64,000 bases of DNA from Clostridium weizhouense (lineage in GTDB: Bacteria; Bacillota; Clostridia; Clostridiales; Clostridiaceae): the NCBI RefSeq assembly GCF_019431045.1, contig NZ_JAHXPT010000016.1, forward strand, positions 1 through 64,000, written 5' to 3'. Numbering within the stretch: the stretch's first letter is position 1; every line of letters starts with the position of its first letter. Positions 56,267-64,000 of this stretch are shown in pieces. A model generated the notes under the pieces. The model did no database searches, was not told where the DNA came from, and was given only the letters and a program-made list of their open reading frames with translations. The translations under genes and the position numbers were made by a program.

Positions 56267-56764
56267 ATGTATACGTCAGATTATTTTATAGAAAAACTAA
56301 ATATGATATCTCATCCGGAAGGTGGATTTTATAAACAAAGTTTTATTTCAGAGGATAATATCTTAGCTAGAGGGTTAAATGTTGAAAGTGAAGAATCAAA
56401 AAACCTTTGGACTAGCATATATTTTTTACTTAAAGATGGTGAAGTTTCAAATTTTCATAGATTAAAATCAGATGAAATGTGGTATTATCATTCAGGTTCT
56501 TCATTAACTATTTATATGATTACCCCTGAAGGGAAACTTATAACAGAAGAACTTGGACTTAATATTGAAAAGGGAGAAAAGCCTCAAATACTGGTTCCTA
56601 AGGGATACATATTTGGTTCTGCAATGAACAATGAAGGATATGCTTTAGTTGGTTGTATGGTATCGCCAGGATTTGAATTTAAAGATTTTGAATTGTTTGA
56701 AAGAAACTATTTATTAGATAAGTATCCAAATCATAAAGAAGTTATTCTTAAGTTAACAAGATAG
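56267..56764 (+). CDS. Cupin protein (DUF985/YML079-like)
   Basis: 165 residues of the PF06172 cupin family: LNMISHPEGGFYKQSF, SIYFLLKDGEVSNFHRLKSDEMWYYHSG, LVPKGYIFGS and VGCMVSPGFEF. Beta-barrel with a probable sugar or small-ligand pocket; function unknown in bacteria. GAGAGGAG precedes the ATG. Confidence 0.88.
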   Translation: MYTSDYFIEKLNMISHPEGGFYKQSFISEDNILARGLNVESEESKNLWTSIYFLLKDGEVSNFHRLKSDEMWYYHSGSSLTIYMITPEGKLITEELGLNIEKGEKPQILVPKGYIFGSAMNNEGYALVGCMVSPGFEFKDFELFERNYLLDKYPNHKEVILKLTR

Positions 56765-56803
56765 ATATCATTGAAGTGTTTTAAAATACGAAAGGGCTAA
56801 TAT

Positions 56804-57184
56804 ATGAAGTTGGAGATAATTCATCATGTAGCAATAATAGTATCAGATTATGAGAAATCTAAAGATTTTTATGTAAACAAATTAGGTTTTAATATAATTA
56901 GAGAAAATTATAGAGAATCTAGAGGTGATTATAAATTAGATTTAAAATTAGGCGATTGTGAATTGGAGATATTCGGAATAAAAAACAGTCCTAAAAGAGT
57001 ATCAAGACCAGAAGCATGTGGATTAAGACATTTGGCATTTAAAGTTGAATGTATAGAAGATATTATTAGTGAATTAAATGAAAAAGGTATAAAAACTGAA
57101 CCTATAAGAATAGATGAATTTAGTAATAAGAAAATGACATTTTTCTTTGATCCTGATGATTTGCCATTAGAGTTACATGAATAA
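56804..57184 (+). CDS. VOC-family glyoxalase I-like protein
   Basis: 126 residues, vicinal oxygen chelate fold. Metal-ligand-like residues: HHVAI near the start, LELEIFG-type ELEIFGI, LRHLAFKV and the end LPLELHE. Close in form to the YaeR/GloA2-like lyases. Possibly methylglyoxal detoxification, but the substrate is not certain. Starts 39 bases after the cupin gene, so perhaps co-transcribed. Confidence 0.85.
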   Translation: MKLEIIHHVAIIVSDYEKSKDFYVNKLGFNIIRENYRESRGDYKLDLKLGDCELEIFGIKNSPKRVSRPEACGLRHLAFKVECIEDIISELNEKGIKTEPIRIDEFSNKKMTFFFDPDDLPLELHE

Positions 57185-57212
57185 AAATTGGATAATAGAA
57201 GTTTAATAAATA

Positions 57213-57251
57213 AAGCATCAATACTTAAATTAGAGTATTGATGTTTTTCTT
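57213..57251 (+). terminator. Terminator
   Basis: GCATCAATACT with AGTATTGATGT and T5. Confidence 0.88.
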
Positions 57252-57420
57252 ATGCTTTAATAAGTGTACTGATTTATTAAGAGAAAATTCTTTAAACTTA
57301 AATCAAGTTAAAGTCACTACCAGTGTAGAAGTTTTTATTTAAGAACAATATAAAAAAATGTTTATATAACTTTAATTAGGAAAACATAATAATATGTATT
57401 TACTAAAAGGAGGATTATTT

Positions 57421-58620
57421 ATGTATTGTGTTAGAAAAGTAAAGGATGATCTTTATTGGGTTGGTGGAAATGATCGTCATATAACTCTTTTTGAAAATAT
57501 TCATCCTGTTCCAAGGGGAATTTCTTATAATTCTTATATACTTTTAGATGAAAAAAATATACTTTTAGATACTGTTGATTGGTCAATTGCCTCTCAGTTT
57601 ATTCAAAATATTGAAGAGGTTTTAAAAGATAAAGAATTAGACTATATGATAGTAAATCATGTTGAGCCAGATCACTCAGGATGTATTGAAGAAATTATTA
57701 ATCGTTATCCTAATATAAAAATAATTTGTACACAAAAAGCACATATGTTTATGGAACAGTTTGGATTTTGTATAAATGATAAAATTATAGAGGTTAAAGA
57801 TGGAGATGAAATGTCGTTTGGTAAACATAAATTAAGATTTTTAACAGCACCTATGGTACATTGGCCTGAAGCTATGGTGACATATGATACTATTAATGGG
57901 GTTTTATTTTCAGCAGATGCTTTTGGAACGTTTATAAGTTTAGATGGAAAATTATTTAATGATGAAATTAATTTTGAAAAAGAATGGATTGATGAAGCTA
58001 GAAGGTATTATGCTAATATTGTAGGGAAATATGGGATTAATGTACAGACTTTATTAAAAAAGGTTAGTAACCTTGATGTGAAATGTATATGTCCTTTGCA
58101 TGGACCAGTATGGCATAATAATTTAAACTATTTTATAGATAAATACGATAAATGGAGTAAATATGAAGCTGAAGAAAAAGGAGTTTTAATAGCTTATGGA
58201 ACAATGTATGGCAATACAGAAAGTGCAGCAAATTGTTTAGCTACAAAGCTTGTTGAAAAAGGAATTAATAATATAGTTATGTATGATGTTTCAAGAACTC
58301 ATGTATCTTATTTAATATCAGAAACATTTAAATATAGTCATATTGTTTTGGCGTGTGCAACATATAATTTGAATATCTATCCACCAATGTTAAATTACTT
58401 ACTTGATATGAAAGAATTGAATCTTCAAAAAAGAACTTTTGGTATTATAGAAAATGGTACTTGGGCAAGTAAAGCTGGAAAACTTATGCGTGATTTATTA
58501 AATGAAATGAAAGATATGGTTGTTTTAGATGAAGATGTATCATTAAAAACAGTCTTAAAGCAAGAAGAGGTTAACTGTATTGAAAAATTGGCTGATAGTA
58601 TAATTTCATCAATGAACTAA
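57421..58620 (+). CDS. fprA: Flavodiiron protein (FprA family), copy 1
   Basis: 399 residues from ATG 57421 behind AAAGGAGG. Metallo-beta-lactamase-like diiron domain: H80-x-E82-x-D84-H85 (NHVEPDHSG), H147, D166 and H227; flavodoxin domain from about 255 with the FMN loop YGTMYGNTESAA. These enzymes reduce O2 to water or NO to N2O, taking electrons from rubredoxin. The copy at 61090 is a close paralogue (16 of the first 20 residues identical). Between them lies a protein with a fused rubredoxin. Confidence 0.95.
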   Translation: MYCVRKVKDDLYWVGGNDRHITLFENIHPVPRGISYNSYILLDEKNILLDTVDWSIASQFIQNIEEVLKDKELDYMIVNHVEPDHSGCIEEIINRYPNIKIICTQKAHMFMEQFGFCINDKIIEVKDGDEMSFGKHKLRFLTAPMVHWPEAMVTYDTINGVLFSADAFGTFISLDGKLFNDEINFEKEWIDEARRYYANIVGKYGINVQTLLKKVSNLDVKCICPLHGPVWHNNLNYFIDKYDKWSKYEAEEKGVLIAYGTMYGNTESAANCLATKLVEKGINNIVMYDVSRTHVSYLISETFKYSHIVLACATYNLNIYPPMLNYLLDMKELNLQKRTFGIIENGTWASKAGKLMRDLLNEMKDMVVLDEDVSLKTVLKQEEVNCIEKLADSIISSMN

Positions 58621-58660
58621 AATGGTGATTAGTGTGTAAAAAATATTTAAATATTATATT

Positions 58661-58752
58661 ACTGTCTTAAAATAATTATTTTATATTAATATTTACTTTA
58701 GATTATTATAAGTAAATATTTTTTAAAGATTATTTTTAAGACAGTTTTTATT
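58661..58752 (+). terminator. Long imperfect hairpin terminator of fprA copy 1
   Basis: Outer arms ACTGTCTTAAAATAAT (58661-58676) and their near-complement at 58729-58745, inner arms AATATTTACTT/AAGTAAATATT, then T's. Confidence 0.75.
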
Positions 58753-59130
58753 TTAGAAATATAAAGTTTAAATTTATCATTAAAAGTATATTTGGCTATA
58801 TGTTTTAATAAGAATTAATTAATAAAAGAGTTGTATATATTTTTGTTGCGCATTTAAATATTTATTAAAATTTTATATTTTATAATAATTACTATTAAAA
58901 GATAAAATTAGGGTTGTAATAATTTGTTTCAAGTAATATAATAAACATATAAGGTAAATATATACAAATTGTGGATGCATTTTGGAATATATAAATATAT
59001 CATATATTTATAATTTTATTTGCGAAACTAAATAGACATCAGAGGTTTATTGTAGCAGCTCAAGGTTGTAGTTTAAGAGATTTTATGGAATATCATTAAT
59101 AATAGGTATTGATTAAAAGGAGGAGAATTT
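58753..59130 (+). promoter_or_regulatory. Upstream region of the fusion gene, with PerR-like box
   Basis: TTATAATAATTACTA (58880-58894) agrees at 12 of 14 fixed positions with the PerR box TTATAATnATTATAA. In such AT-rich DNA chance is possible. A short open frame near 59035-59100 has no start signal and is not called. Confidence 0.35.
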
Positions 59131-61038
59131 ATGTTATTTAAGACTACAGTACAACATGAGAATTTGAGGAAAAAAATAAGAGAGTTTGCGGAAGAAGAAG
59201 TTAAACCTATTGCATTTATGCTTGATCAAGAAAATAAGTTTCCATCAGAAGTTATTAAAAAATTAGCTGATATCAATATGATGGGAATGCCTTATCCAAA
59301 AGAGTATGGTGGAGCAGGTCTTGATGTAATAAGTTATGCTATTGCTGTTGAAGAATTATCAAGAATTGATGGTGGAACTGGTGTAATTTTATCAGCTCAT
59401 ACATCTTTAGGAACTTATCCAATTGCAGCATATGGAACAGAAAAACAAAAGAAAAAATATTTAATTCCTTTAGCTAAAGGGCAAAAAATAGGAGCTTTTG
59501 GTCTTACTGAAGAAAATGCTGGAAGTGATGCAGGTGGCACAGAAACTACTGCTGTTTTAGATGGAGATTATTATATATTAAATGGAGAAAAAATATTTAT
59601 CACTAATGCAGGTAAAGCGGATATTTATATTGTATTTGCAGTTACCACACCTGGTATAGGACTTCGTGGAATTAGTGCATTTATTGTTGAAAAAGGATGG
59701 AAAGGTTTTGATTTTGGAAAACATTATGATAAAATGGGAATAAGATCTTCTGCAACAGCAGCTTTAATATTTAATGATGTTAGAGTTCCTAAAGAAAATT
59801 TGTTAGGTAAAGAAGGTGATGGGTTTAAGATTGCTATGTCTACATTAAATGGGGGGCGTATTGGAATTGCAGCACAAGCACTTGGAATTGCACAAGGAGC
59901 TTATGAACATGCTTTAGAGTATTCAAAAGAAAGAATACAGTTTGGTAAACCAATTTGTGAACAACAATCTATTGCTTTTAAATTAGCAGATATGGCAACA
60001 AAGCTTAGAGCGGCGAGAATGTTTGTTTATAGTGCAGCAGAATTAAAGGGAAATAAAGAACCTTATATTATGGAATCTGCAATGGCTAAGCAATATGCAT
60101 CTGATGTTTGTTTGGAAATTGTTAATGATGCTCTTCAAATATTTGGAGGTAGTGGCTATCTTAAAGGCATGGAAGTAGAACGTGCTTATAGAGATGCTAA
60201 GATTTGTACAATATATGAGGGGACTAATGAGATACAACGTATAGTTATTGCATCTCAGATTATAGGAAAAACCAAAAAGAAAGCAAGTGTAAATAAAATT
60301 TATAAAAGTGAACCTGAAACAGGTTACCGTAAAAAAGTTATTTTTAAAGATGGAACGCTTGAAGAAAAGGTTAATAATCTTGTAGAAGCTCTTAAAAAAG
60401 ATGGTTATGATTTTACGGTTGGAATTCCTATAGATGCACCGATTAGTAAAGCAGACAGAGTAGTAAGTGTAGGATTAGGAATAGAGAAAAAAGAAAATAT
60501 GAAGTTTATTGAAAATTTAGCAGTACAAGCAGGAGCTGCTATAGGATGTTCACGTCCAGTTGCAGAAACTCTTAAATATTTACCACTTAACCGATATGTA
60601 GGTATGTCAGGTCAAAAATTTAAAGGAAATCTTTACATTGCTTGTGGTATTTCAGGAGCAGGTCAACATTTAAAAGGGATAAAGGAAGCTACTACAATAG
60701 TAGCTATAAATATTAATCCTAATGCAAAAATATTTAAAAATGCTGATTATGGAATAGTAGGAGATATGATGGAAATATTACCTATCTTAACAAAGGCATT
60801 AGATAATGGAGAACCTAAAAAAGAAGCTAAAGAAATGAAAAAGATGAAGAGAACTATTCCAAAGAAGGTTGCTCCAACATGGAAACATTATGTATGCAAT
60901 GGGTGTGGATATGAATATGATCCAGGTGTAGGAGATATAGAAAATGAAATATTCGAAGGAACATTATTTAAAGATATACCTGAAGATTGGACTTGCCCTG
61001 CATGTGGGGAAGAAAAAAATATGTTTATAGAAGTATAA
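59131..61038 (+). CDS. Acyl-CoA dehydrogenase / EtfA C-terminal / rubredoxin fusion
   Basis: 635 residues in three parts. 1 to about 380: complete acyl-CoA dehydrogenase (FGLTEENAGSDAGG, GGRIGIAAQALGIAQGAYE, catalytic E363 in TIYEGTNEIQR). About 435-560: FAD domain of electron-transfer flavoprotein alpha (SRPV 474-477, GMSGQ 491-495, GISGAGQH 506-513, NADYGIVGD). 583-635: rubredoxin with C589, C592, C622 and C625. EtfA domain I and EtfB are absent. AAGGAGG precedes the ATG. Between two flavodiiron proteins, it most likely passes electrons from its dehydrogenase flavin through FAD and rubredoxin to them. Substrate unknown. Confidence 0.92.
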   Translation: MLFKTTVQHENLRKKIREFAEEEVKPIAFMLDQENKFPSEVIKKLADINMMGMPYPKEYGGAGLDVISYAIAVEELSRIDGGTGVILSAHTSLGTYPIAAYGTEKQKKKYLIPLAKGQKIGAFGLTEENAGSDAGGTETTAVLDGDYYILNGEKIFITNAGKADIYIVFAVTTPGIGLRGISAFIVEKGWKGFDFGKHYDKMGIRSSATAALIFNDVRVPKENLLGKEGDGFKIAMSTLNGGRIGIAAQALGIAQGAYEHALEYSKERIQFGKPICEQQSIAFKLADMATKLRAARMFVYSAAELKGNKEPYIMESAMAKQYASDVCLEIVNDALQIFGGSGYLKGMEVERAYRDAKICTIYEGTNEIQRIVIASQIIGKTKKKASVNKIYKSEPETGYRKKVIFKDGTLEEKVNNLVEALKKDGYDFTVGIPIDAPISKADRVVSVGLGIEKKENMKFIENLAVQAGAAIGCSRPVAETLKYLPLNRYVGMSGQKFKGNLYIACGISGAGQHLKGIKEATTIVAININPNAKIFKNADYGIVGDMMEILPILTKALDNGEPKKEAKEMKKMKRTIPKKVAPTWKHYVCNGCGYEYDPGVGDIENEIFEGTLFKDIPEDWTCPACGEEKNMFIEV

Positions 61039-61089
61039 TTAATTAAATATGATAATATATGTAGCTAGTGTGAAGGAGGATTTATATTC

Positions 61090-62289
61090 ATGTATTGTGT
61101 CAGAAAAATAACAGAAGATCTTTATTGGGTTGGGGGAAATGATCGTCGCCTTGCTCTTTTTGAAAATATTCATCCAATTCCAAGAGGGGTTTCTTATAAT
61201 TCTTATTTACTTTTAGATAAAGAAACAGTACTTTTTGATACTGTAGATTGGTCAATTTGTCGTCAATTCATTGAAAATATTAAACATCTTTTAGGTGATA
61301 AAACTTTAGATTATATGGTTATCAACCATGTTGAACCAGACCATGCTGCTTGTATAGAAGAAATTATTCTTCGTTATCCAGAAGTGAAAATAATATGTAC
61401 TCCAAAGGCTACTATGTTTATGCGTCAATTTGGATTTGATATTGATGGAAGAATTATAGAAGTTAAAGAGGGTAATAAAATGTCATTTGGAGAACATGAA
61501 GTTATGTTTGTAGGAGCTCCAATGGTACATTGGCCAGAAGCTATGGTGACATATGATCTTACTAATGGTGCATTATTCTCAGCAGATGCATTTGGAACAT
61601 TTGGTTCTTTAGATGGTAAATTATTTAATGATGAAGTCAATTTTGATCGTGATTGGATTGATGATGCTAGAAGATATTATACTAATATTGTAGGAAAGTA
61701 TGGAGTTCATGTACAAGCTTTATTAAAAAAGGCTAGTAATTTAGATATAAAATTTATTTGTCCGTTACATGGTCCTGTATGGCGTAATGATTTTGGATAC
61801 TTTTTAGGTAAGTATGATAAGTGGAGCAGATATGAACCAGAAGAAAAAGGTGTAATGATAGTTTATGGAACAATGTATGGAAATACAGAAGCTGCAGCTA
61901 ATGATTTAGCAACAAGATTAGTGGAAAAAGGCATGAAAAATGTTGTTATGTACGATGTTTCTAGTACTGATGTTTCAGATTTAATTTCAGAAGCTTTTAA
62001 ATATAGTCATATAGTTCTTGCATCCGTAACTTATAATTTAAATTTATATCCACCAATGTTGAATTATATTACGGATATGAAAGCTCTTAATGTCCAAAAT
62101 CGTACTTTTGCACTTGTGGAGAATGGAACTTGGGCACCTCAATCAGGAAAGATCATGCGTAAACTTTTAGAAGAATTAAAAAATACAACTATTTTAGAAA
62201 ATGATGTATCTTTAAGTTCTTCAATGAAGGAAGAAGAAGGCACATCAATGGATGATTTAGCTAATAATATTATTGAGTCAATGAAATAA
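61090..62289 (+). CDS. fprA: Flavodiiron protein (FprA family), copy 2
   Basis: 399 residues, same length and motifs as copy 1 (NHVEPDHAACIEE, MVHWPEAM, FSADAFGTF, CPLHGPVW, flavodoxin loop YGTMYGNTEAAA). It starts 51 bases after the fusion gene with GAAGGAGGA and shares its direction, so the two are probably one transcript. Predicted O2 or NO reductase accepting electrons from the rubredoxin domain upstream. Confidence 0.95.
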   Translation: MYCVRKITEDLYWVGGNDRRLALFENIHPIPRGVSYNSYLLLDKETVLFDTVDWSICRQFIENIKHLLGDKTLDYMVINHVEPDHAACIEEIILRYPEVKIICTPKATMFMRQFGFDIDGRIIEVKEGNKMSFGEHEVMFVGAPMVHWPEAMVTYDLTNGALFSADAFGTFGSLDGKLFNDEVNFDRDWIDDARRYYTNIVGKYGVHVQALLKKASNLDIKFICPLHGPVWRNDFGYFLGKYDKWSRYEPEEKGVMIVYGTMYGNTEAAANDLATRLVEKGMKNVVMYDVSSTDVSDLISEAFKYSHIVLASVTYNLNLYPPMLNYITDMKALNVQNRTFALVENGTWAPQSGKIMRKLLEELKNTTILENDVSLSSSMKEEEGTSMDDLANNIIESMK

Positions 62290-62303
62290 TATATATTCAA
62301 AAA

Positions 62304-62357
62304 ACAAAATTAATCCTCATTCATGAATAAAATTCGTGAATGGGGATTAATTTTGTT
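62304..62357 (+). terminator. Terminator of the fusion/fprA operon
   Basis: Long stem AAAATTAATCCTCATTCA with TGAATGGGGATTAATTTT (one wobble), T-rich end. A 23-codon ATG frame at 62413-62484 follows, but with a poor ribosome site; not called. Confidence 0.88.
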
Positions 62358-62556
62358 AATTAACAACAAATAAATGAACCTTTGGTTTATATATATGAGG
62401 GAATAAATTTAAATGCAGAATTTTTTTAGGGACGAAGATGATTTATTAGAGTATGTATTATTACGACAGTACTTTTATGATTAAAAATTATTAAATGTGA
62501 TAAAATATGAAAATATAAAGAAATTAAATTAACTAAGGAGGAAAAAATAAAATCAT

Positions 62557-62985
62557 ATGAAAAAGTTTTTAGGTGAATTCAAGCAATTTGCATTAAAGGG
62601 GAGTGTAATTGATTTAGCAGTAGGTGTATTAATAGGTGGAGCATTTCAAGGTATAGTAAAATCTTTAACGGATGATATAATATCTCCAGTAATAGGTATG
62701 TTTGCGAATAAGGATTTTAGTGATTTAACTTTTGAAATTTTTGGTGCAACTATTAAATATGGTTCATTTATAACTACAGTAATAAACTTTTTAATAATGG
62801 CTTTTTTAATATTTTTACTTATTAAAGCTATGAATAAATTAAGTGATTTAGGTAAACAAGATGATGCTCAAGCCCAAAACGAAATTACAACTAAAAAGTG
62901 TCCTTTTTGTTATAGTGAAATTGACATGAAAGCAACCCGTTGCCCAAATTGTACATCTCAATTGGATGGAATTAACAAAGCGTAA
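62557..62985 (+). CDS. mscL: Large-conductance mechanosensitive channel with zinc-ribbon tail
   Basis: 142 residues. MscL start [24 protein letters not shown], second helix [23 protein letters not shown]. The cytoplasmic end carries a zinc ribbon, [18 protein letters not shown], as in some clostridial MscLs. Releases solutes on osmotic downshock. AAGGAGG lies before the ATG. Confidence 0.94.
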   Translation: MKKFLGEFKQFALKGSVIDLAVGVLIGGAFQGIVKSLTDDIISPVIGMFANKDFSDLTFEIFGATIKYGSFITTVINFLIMAFLIFLLIKAMNKLSDLGKQDDAQAQNEITTKKCPFCYSEIDMKATRCPNCTSQLDGINKA

Positions 62986-62995
62986 AATGAGTTGG

Positions 62996-63034
62996 ATAAA
63001 AGTATCTACTTTATTTAGTAGATACTTTTATATA
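62996..63034 (+). terminator. Terminator of mscL
   Basis: AAAAGTATCTACT with AGTAGATACTTTT. Confidence 0.88.
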
Positions 63035-63166
63035 TTTATCTATTTTATAGGTGATATAGAATCTTAAGTTAGTAGAAGTATATAGATATTTAAATTAGTA
63101 CATTTAAAGTAAATAGTTAATTTTACACTATGTTAGGATATTTACAGTTAAAATGTAAAAATAGTG

Positions 63167-63195
63167 TTGACAGTTTGTAGAATATATATTACAAT
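63167..63195 (+). promoter_or_regulatory. tRNA operon promoter P1
   Basis: TTGACA (63167-63172), 17 bases, TACAAT (63190-63195). Confidence 0.8.
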
Positions 63196-63256
63196 AGACA
63201 AGCAGTCAAGTGCAGGGGATTTATTTGATAGTATGTATATTATAAATCGGTTGGAT

Positions 63257-63284
63257 TTGACAAATTATTTATAACATGTATAAT
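63257..63284 (+). promoter_or_regulatory. tRNA operon promoter P2
   Basis: TTGACA (63257-63262), 16 bases, TATAAT (63279-63284): both consensus hexamers. Start about 63291, just ahead of the tRNA. Confidence 0.87.
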
Positions 63285-63303
63285 GTTTATGTGTTGCAGA
63301 TAT

Positions 63304-63380
<77 letters not shown>

Positions 63381-63385
63381 TTTTT

Positions 63386-63461
63386 GGTTCACTAGCTCAG
63401 TCGGTAGAGCACATGACTTTTAATCATGGTGTCCCGGGTTCGATTCCCGGGTGAGCCACCA
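63386..63461 (+). tRNA. tRNA-Lys (anticodon TTT)
   Basis: 76 bases with encoded CCA. Acceptor GGTTCAC/GTGAGCC, anticodon loop CTTTTAA with TTT at 63419-63421, T-arm CCGGGTTCGATTCCCGG. Five bases after tRNA-Arg. Confidence 0.97.
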
Positions 63462-63465
63462 AACT

Positions 63466-63511
63466 TTAAGCTTAAAGTAGAAATATAAATTTTTACTTTA
63501 AGCTTTTTTGA
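63466..63511 (+). terminator. Terminator of the tRNA operon
   Basis: Stem AAGCTTAAAGTA(g)AAA with TTTTTACTTTAAGCTT and T6. Confidence 0.88.
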
Positions 63512-63548
63512 TGCAGAATATTATTAAAGAAATAAATAGGACTAATAG

Positions 63549-63581
63549 AAAACCTCAACAATAATATTGTTGAGGTTTCTT
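63549..63581 (-). terminator. Hairpin downstream of the minus-strand end gene
   Basis: Perfect AAACCTCAACAATA/TATTGTTGAGGTTT with a one-base centre; on the minus strand it is followed by TTTT. Likely terminates the gene at 63665. Confidence 0.75.
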
Positions 63582-63664
63582 TGAGTTATAATATATTAAT
63601 TATTATTTACTATAATAAAGTCAATGGTGGAATTAACTTTATTAAAAAGTTATAGTATAAAAAA

Positions 63665-63997
63665 TTAAAATAATATATTTGGTTTAGTAGATTTTAAGCC
63701 ATTTGCCTGTTCAATATTCTCTTCAGTTGGTTGATAATTAGCTTTTGATTGTGGCAAATAAAGTCTCTTAAATTTTTTAAAATCGGCAGGACCAGGTTCA
63801 CATTTAGCAGAATTTAAACCATTTGCCTGTTCAACGTTTTCCATACTTGTATGATAATCAGCTTTTAAGATTGAAGGATAAAGCGTTTTAAAGTTTTCAA
63901 CATTAGAAGTATCAGTTTCTGAAGAATGCATTTGAGGTATTCCTTCTTTAACATAGTTTCTCTCTGTTTGATTATTTAAGGTTTTTTCCTTATTCAT
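63665..63997 (-). CDS. Small protein with two tandem repeats
   Basis: 110 residues, or more if it begins beyond the window (the ATG is three bases from the edge, so no ribosome site can be seen). Two copies of a repeat of about 40 residues: FKTLYPSILKADYHTSMENV then EQANGLNSAK, and FKRLYLPQSKANYQPTEENI then EQANGLKSTK. Hydrophilic, no signal peptide visible. No family recognised. Confidence 0.6.
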   Translation of the reverse strand: MNKEKTLNNQTERNYVKEGIPQMHSSETDTSNVENFKTLYPSILKADYHTSMENVEQANGLNSAKCEPGPADFKKFKRLYLPQSKANYQPTEENIEQANGLKSTKPNILF

Positions 63998-64000
63998 AGC

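Noticed and set aside
59035-59100. Short open frame (RHQRFIVAAQGCSLRDFMEYH) upstream of the fusion gene
   Set aside because: No start codon or ribosome site; could be a relic but not supportable.
62413-62484. 23-residue ORF before mscL
   Set aside because: Weak, distant ribosome site, no recognisable sequence; likely chance.

Overview
The window is low-GC, AT-rich DNA with Clostridium-type gene content: strong AGGAGG ribosome binding sites, occasional GTG/TTG starts, an anaerobic coenzyme-B12-dependent glycerol pathway, flavodiiron proteins, rubredoxin and a T-box leader. It fits a member of Clostridium sensu stricto. Species cannot be fixed from the sequence alone. It reads as an ordinary chromosome with a patchwork of accessory modules, not as one prophage or plasmid.

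Layout. 1-579: 3' end of an AAA-ATPase-like/PD-(D/E)XK protein. 949-11308: a complete glycerol-to-1,3-propanediol regulon (PocR-domain histidine kinase and AraC-type response regulator, three dehydratase subunits, two-subunit reactivase, cobalamin adenosyltransferase, GlcG/PduO-C-like protein, 1,3-propanediol dehydrogenase, glycerol facilitator). 11343-13140: gene scars around a two-gene HipA-like kinase module. 13369-14751: CoA-transferase. 15070-22304: a hypothetical gene, a 28-residue ORF, then a substrate-protein/ABC/two-component unit of the peptide-antibiotic-sensing type. 22620-25505 (minus): secreted transglutaminase-like surface protein. 26059-26731: MntA/HepT toxin-antitoxin. 26782-30586: Schlafen-type AlbA_2 gene split by a group II intron. 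31181-33708: DeoR and NupC with a recognisable operator. 33985-37359: 2-hydroxyacid dehydrogenase, flavodoxin/ferredoxin protein, LRR surface protein. 37386-42003: an asnB scar, then a LicT-controlled beta-glucoside operon. 42183-44135 (minus): asnB behind a T-box. 44352-48953: ABC exporter, then an ECF sigma/anti-sigma/membrane-protein operon. 49442-57184: small stand-alone genes (GNAT, ACT-like protein, Lrp, aspartate aminotransferase/decarboxylase-like enzyme, MutT, phage replisome-organizer-like protein, cupin, glyoxalase-like). 57421-62289: two flavodiiron proteins flanking an acyl-CoA dehydrogenase/EtfA/rubredoxin fusion. 62557-63461: MscL, tRNA-Arg and tRNA-Lys. The end holds a small repeat protein on the minus strand.

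How parts work together. The dha genes form a self-contained route: glycerol enters by GlpF, is dehydrated to 3-hydroxypropionaldehyde by B12-dependent DhaB (maintained by reactivase and adenosyltransferase), and is reduced to 1,3-propanediol by DhaT. The FDP/fusion/FDP cluster looks like an electron chain from an acyl-CoA or other flavin donor through an EtfA FAD and a rubredoxin to an O2- or NO-reducing diiron enzyme; this is the most unusual system here. The window is also rich in molecular scars: an internal-deletion remnant of the AAA/PD-(D/E)XK family, an asnB remnant whose junction matches a short direct repeat in the intact gene, an HRDC-domain tail, and a group II intron whose maturase lost the end of its HNH domain to a stop codon.
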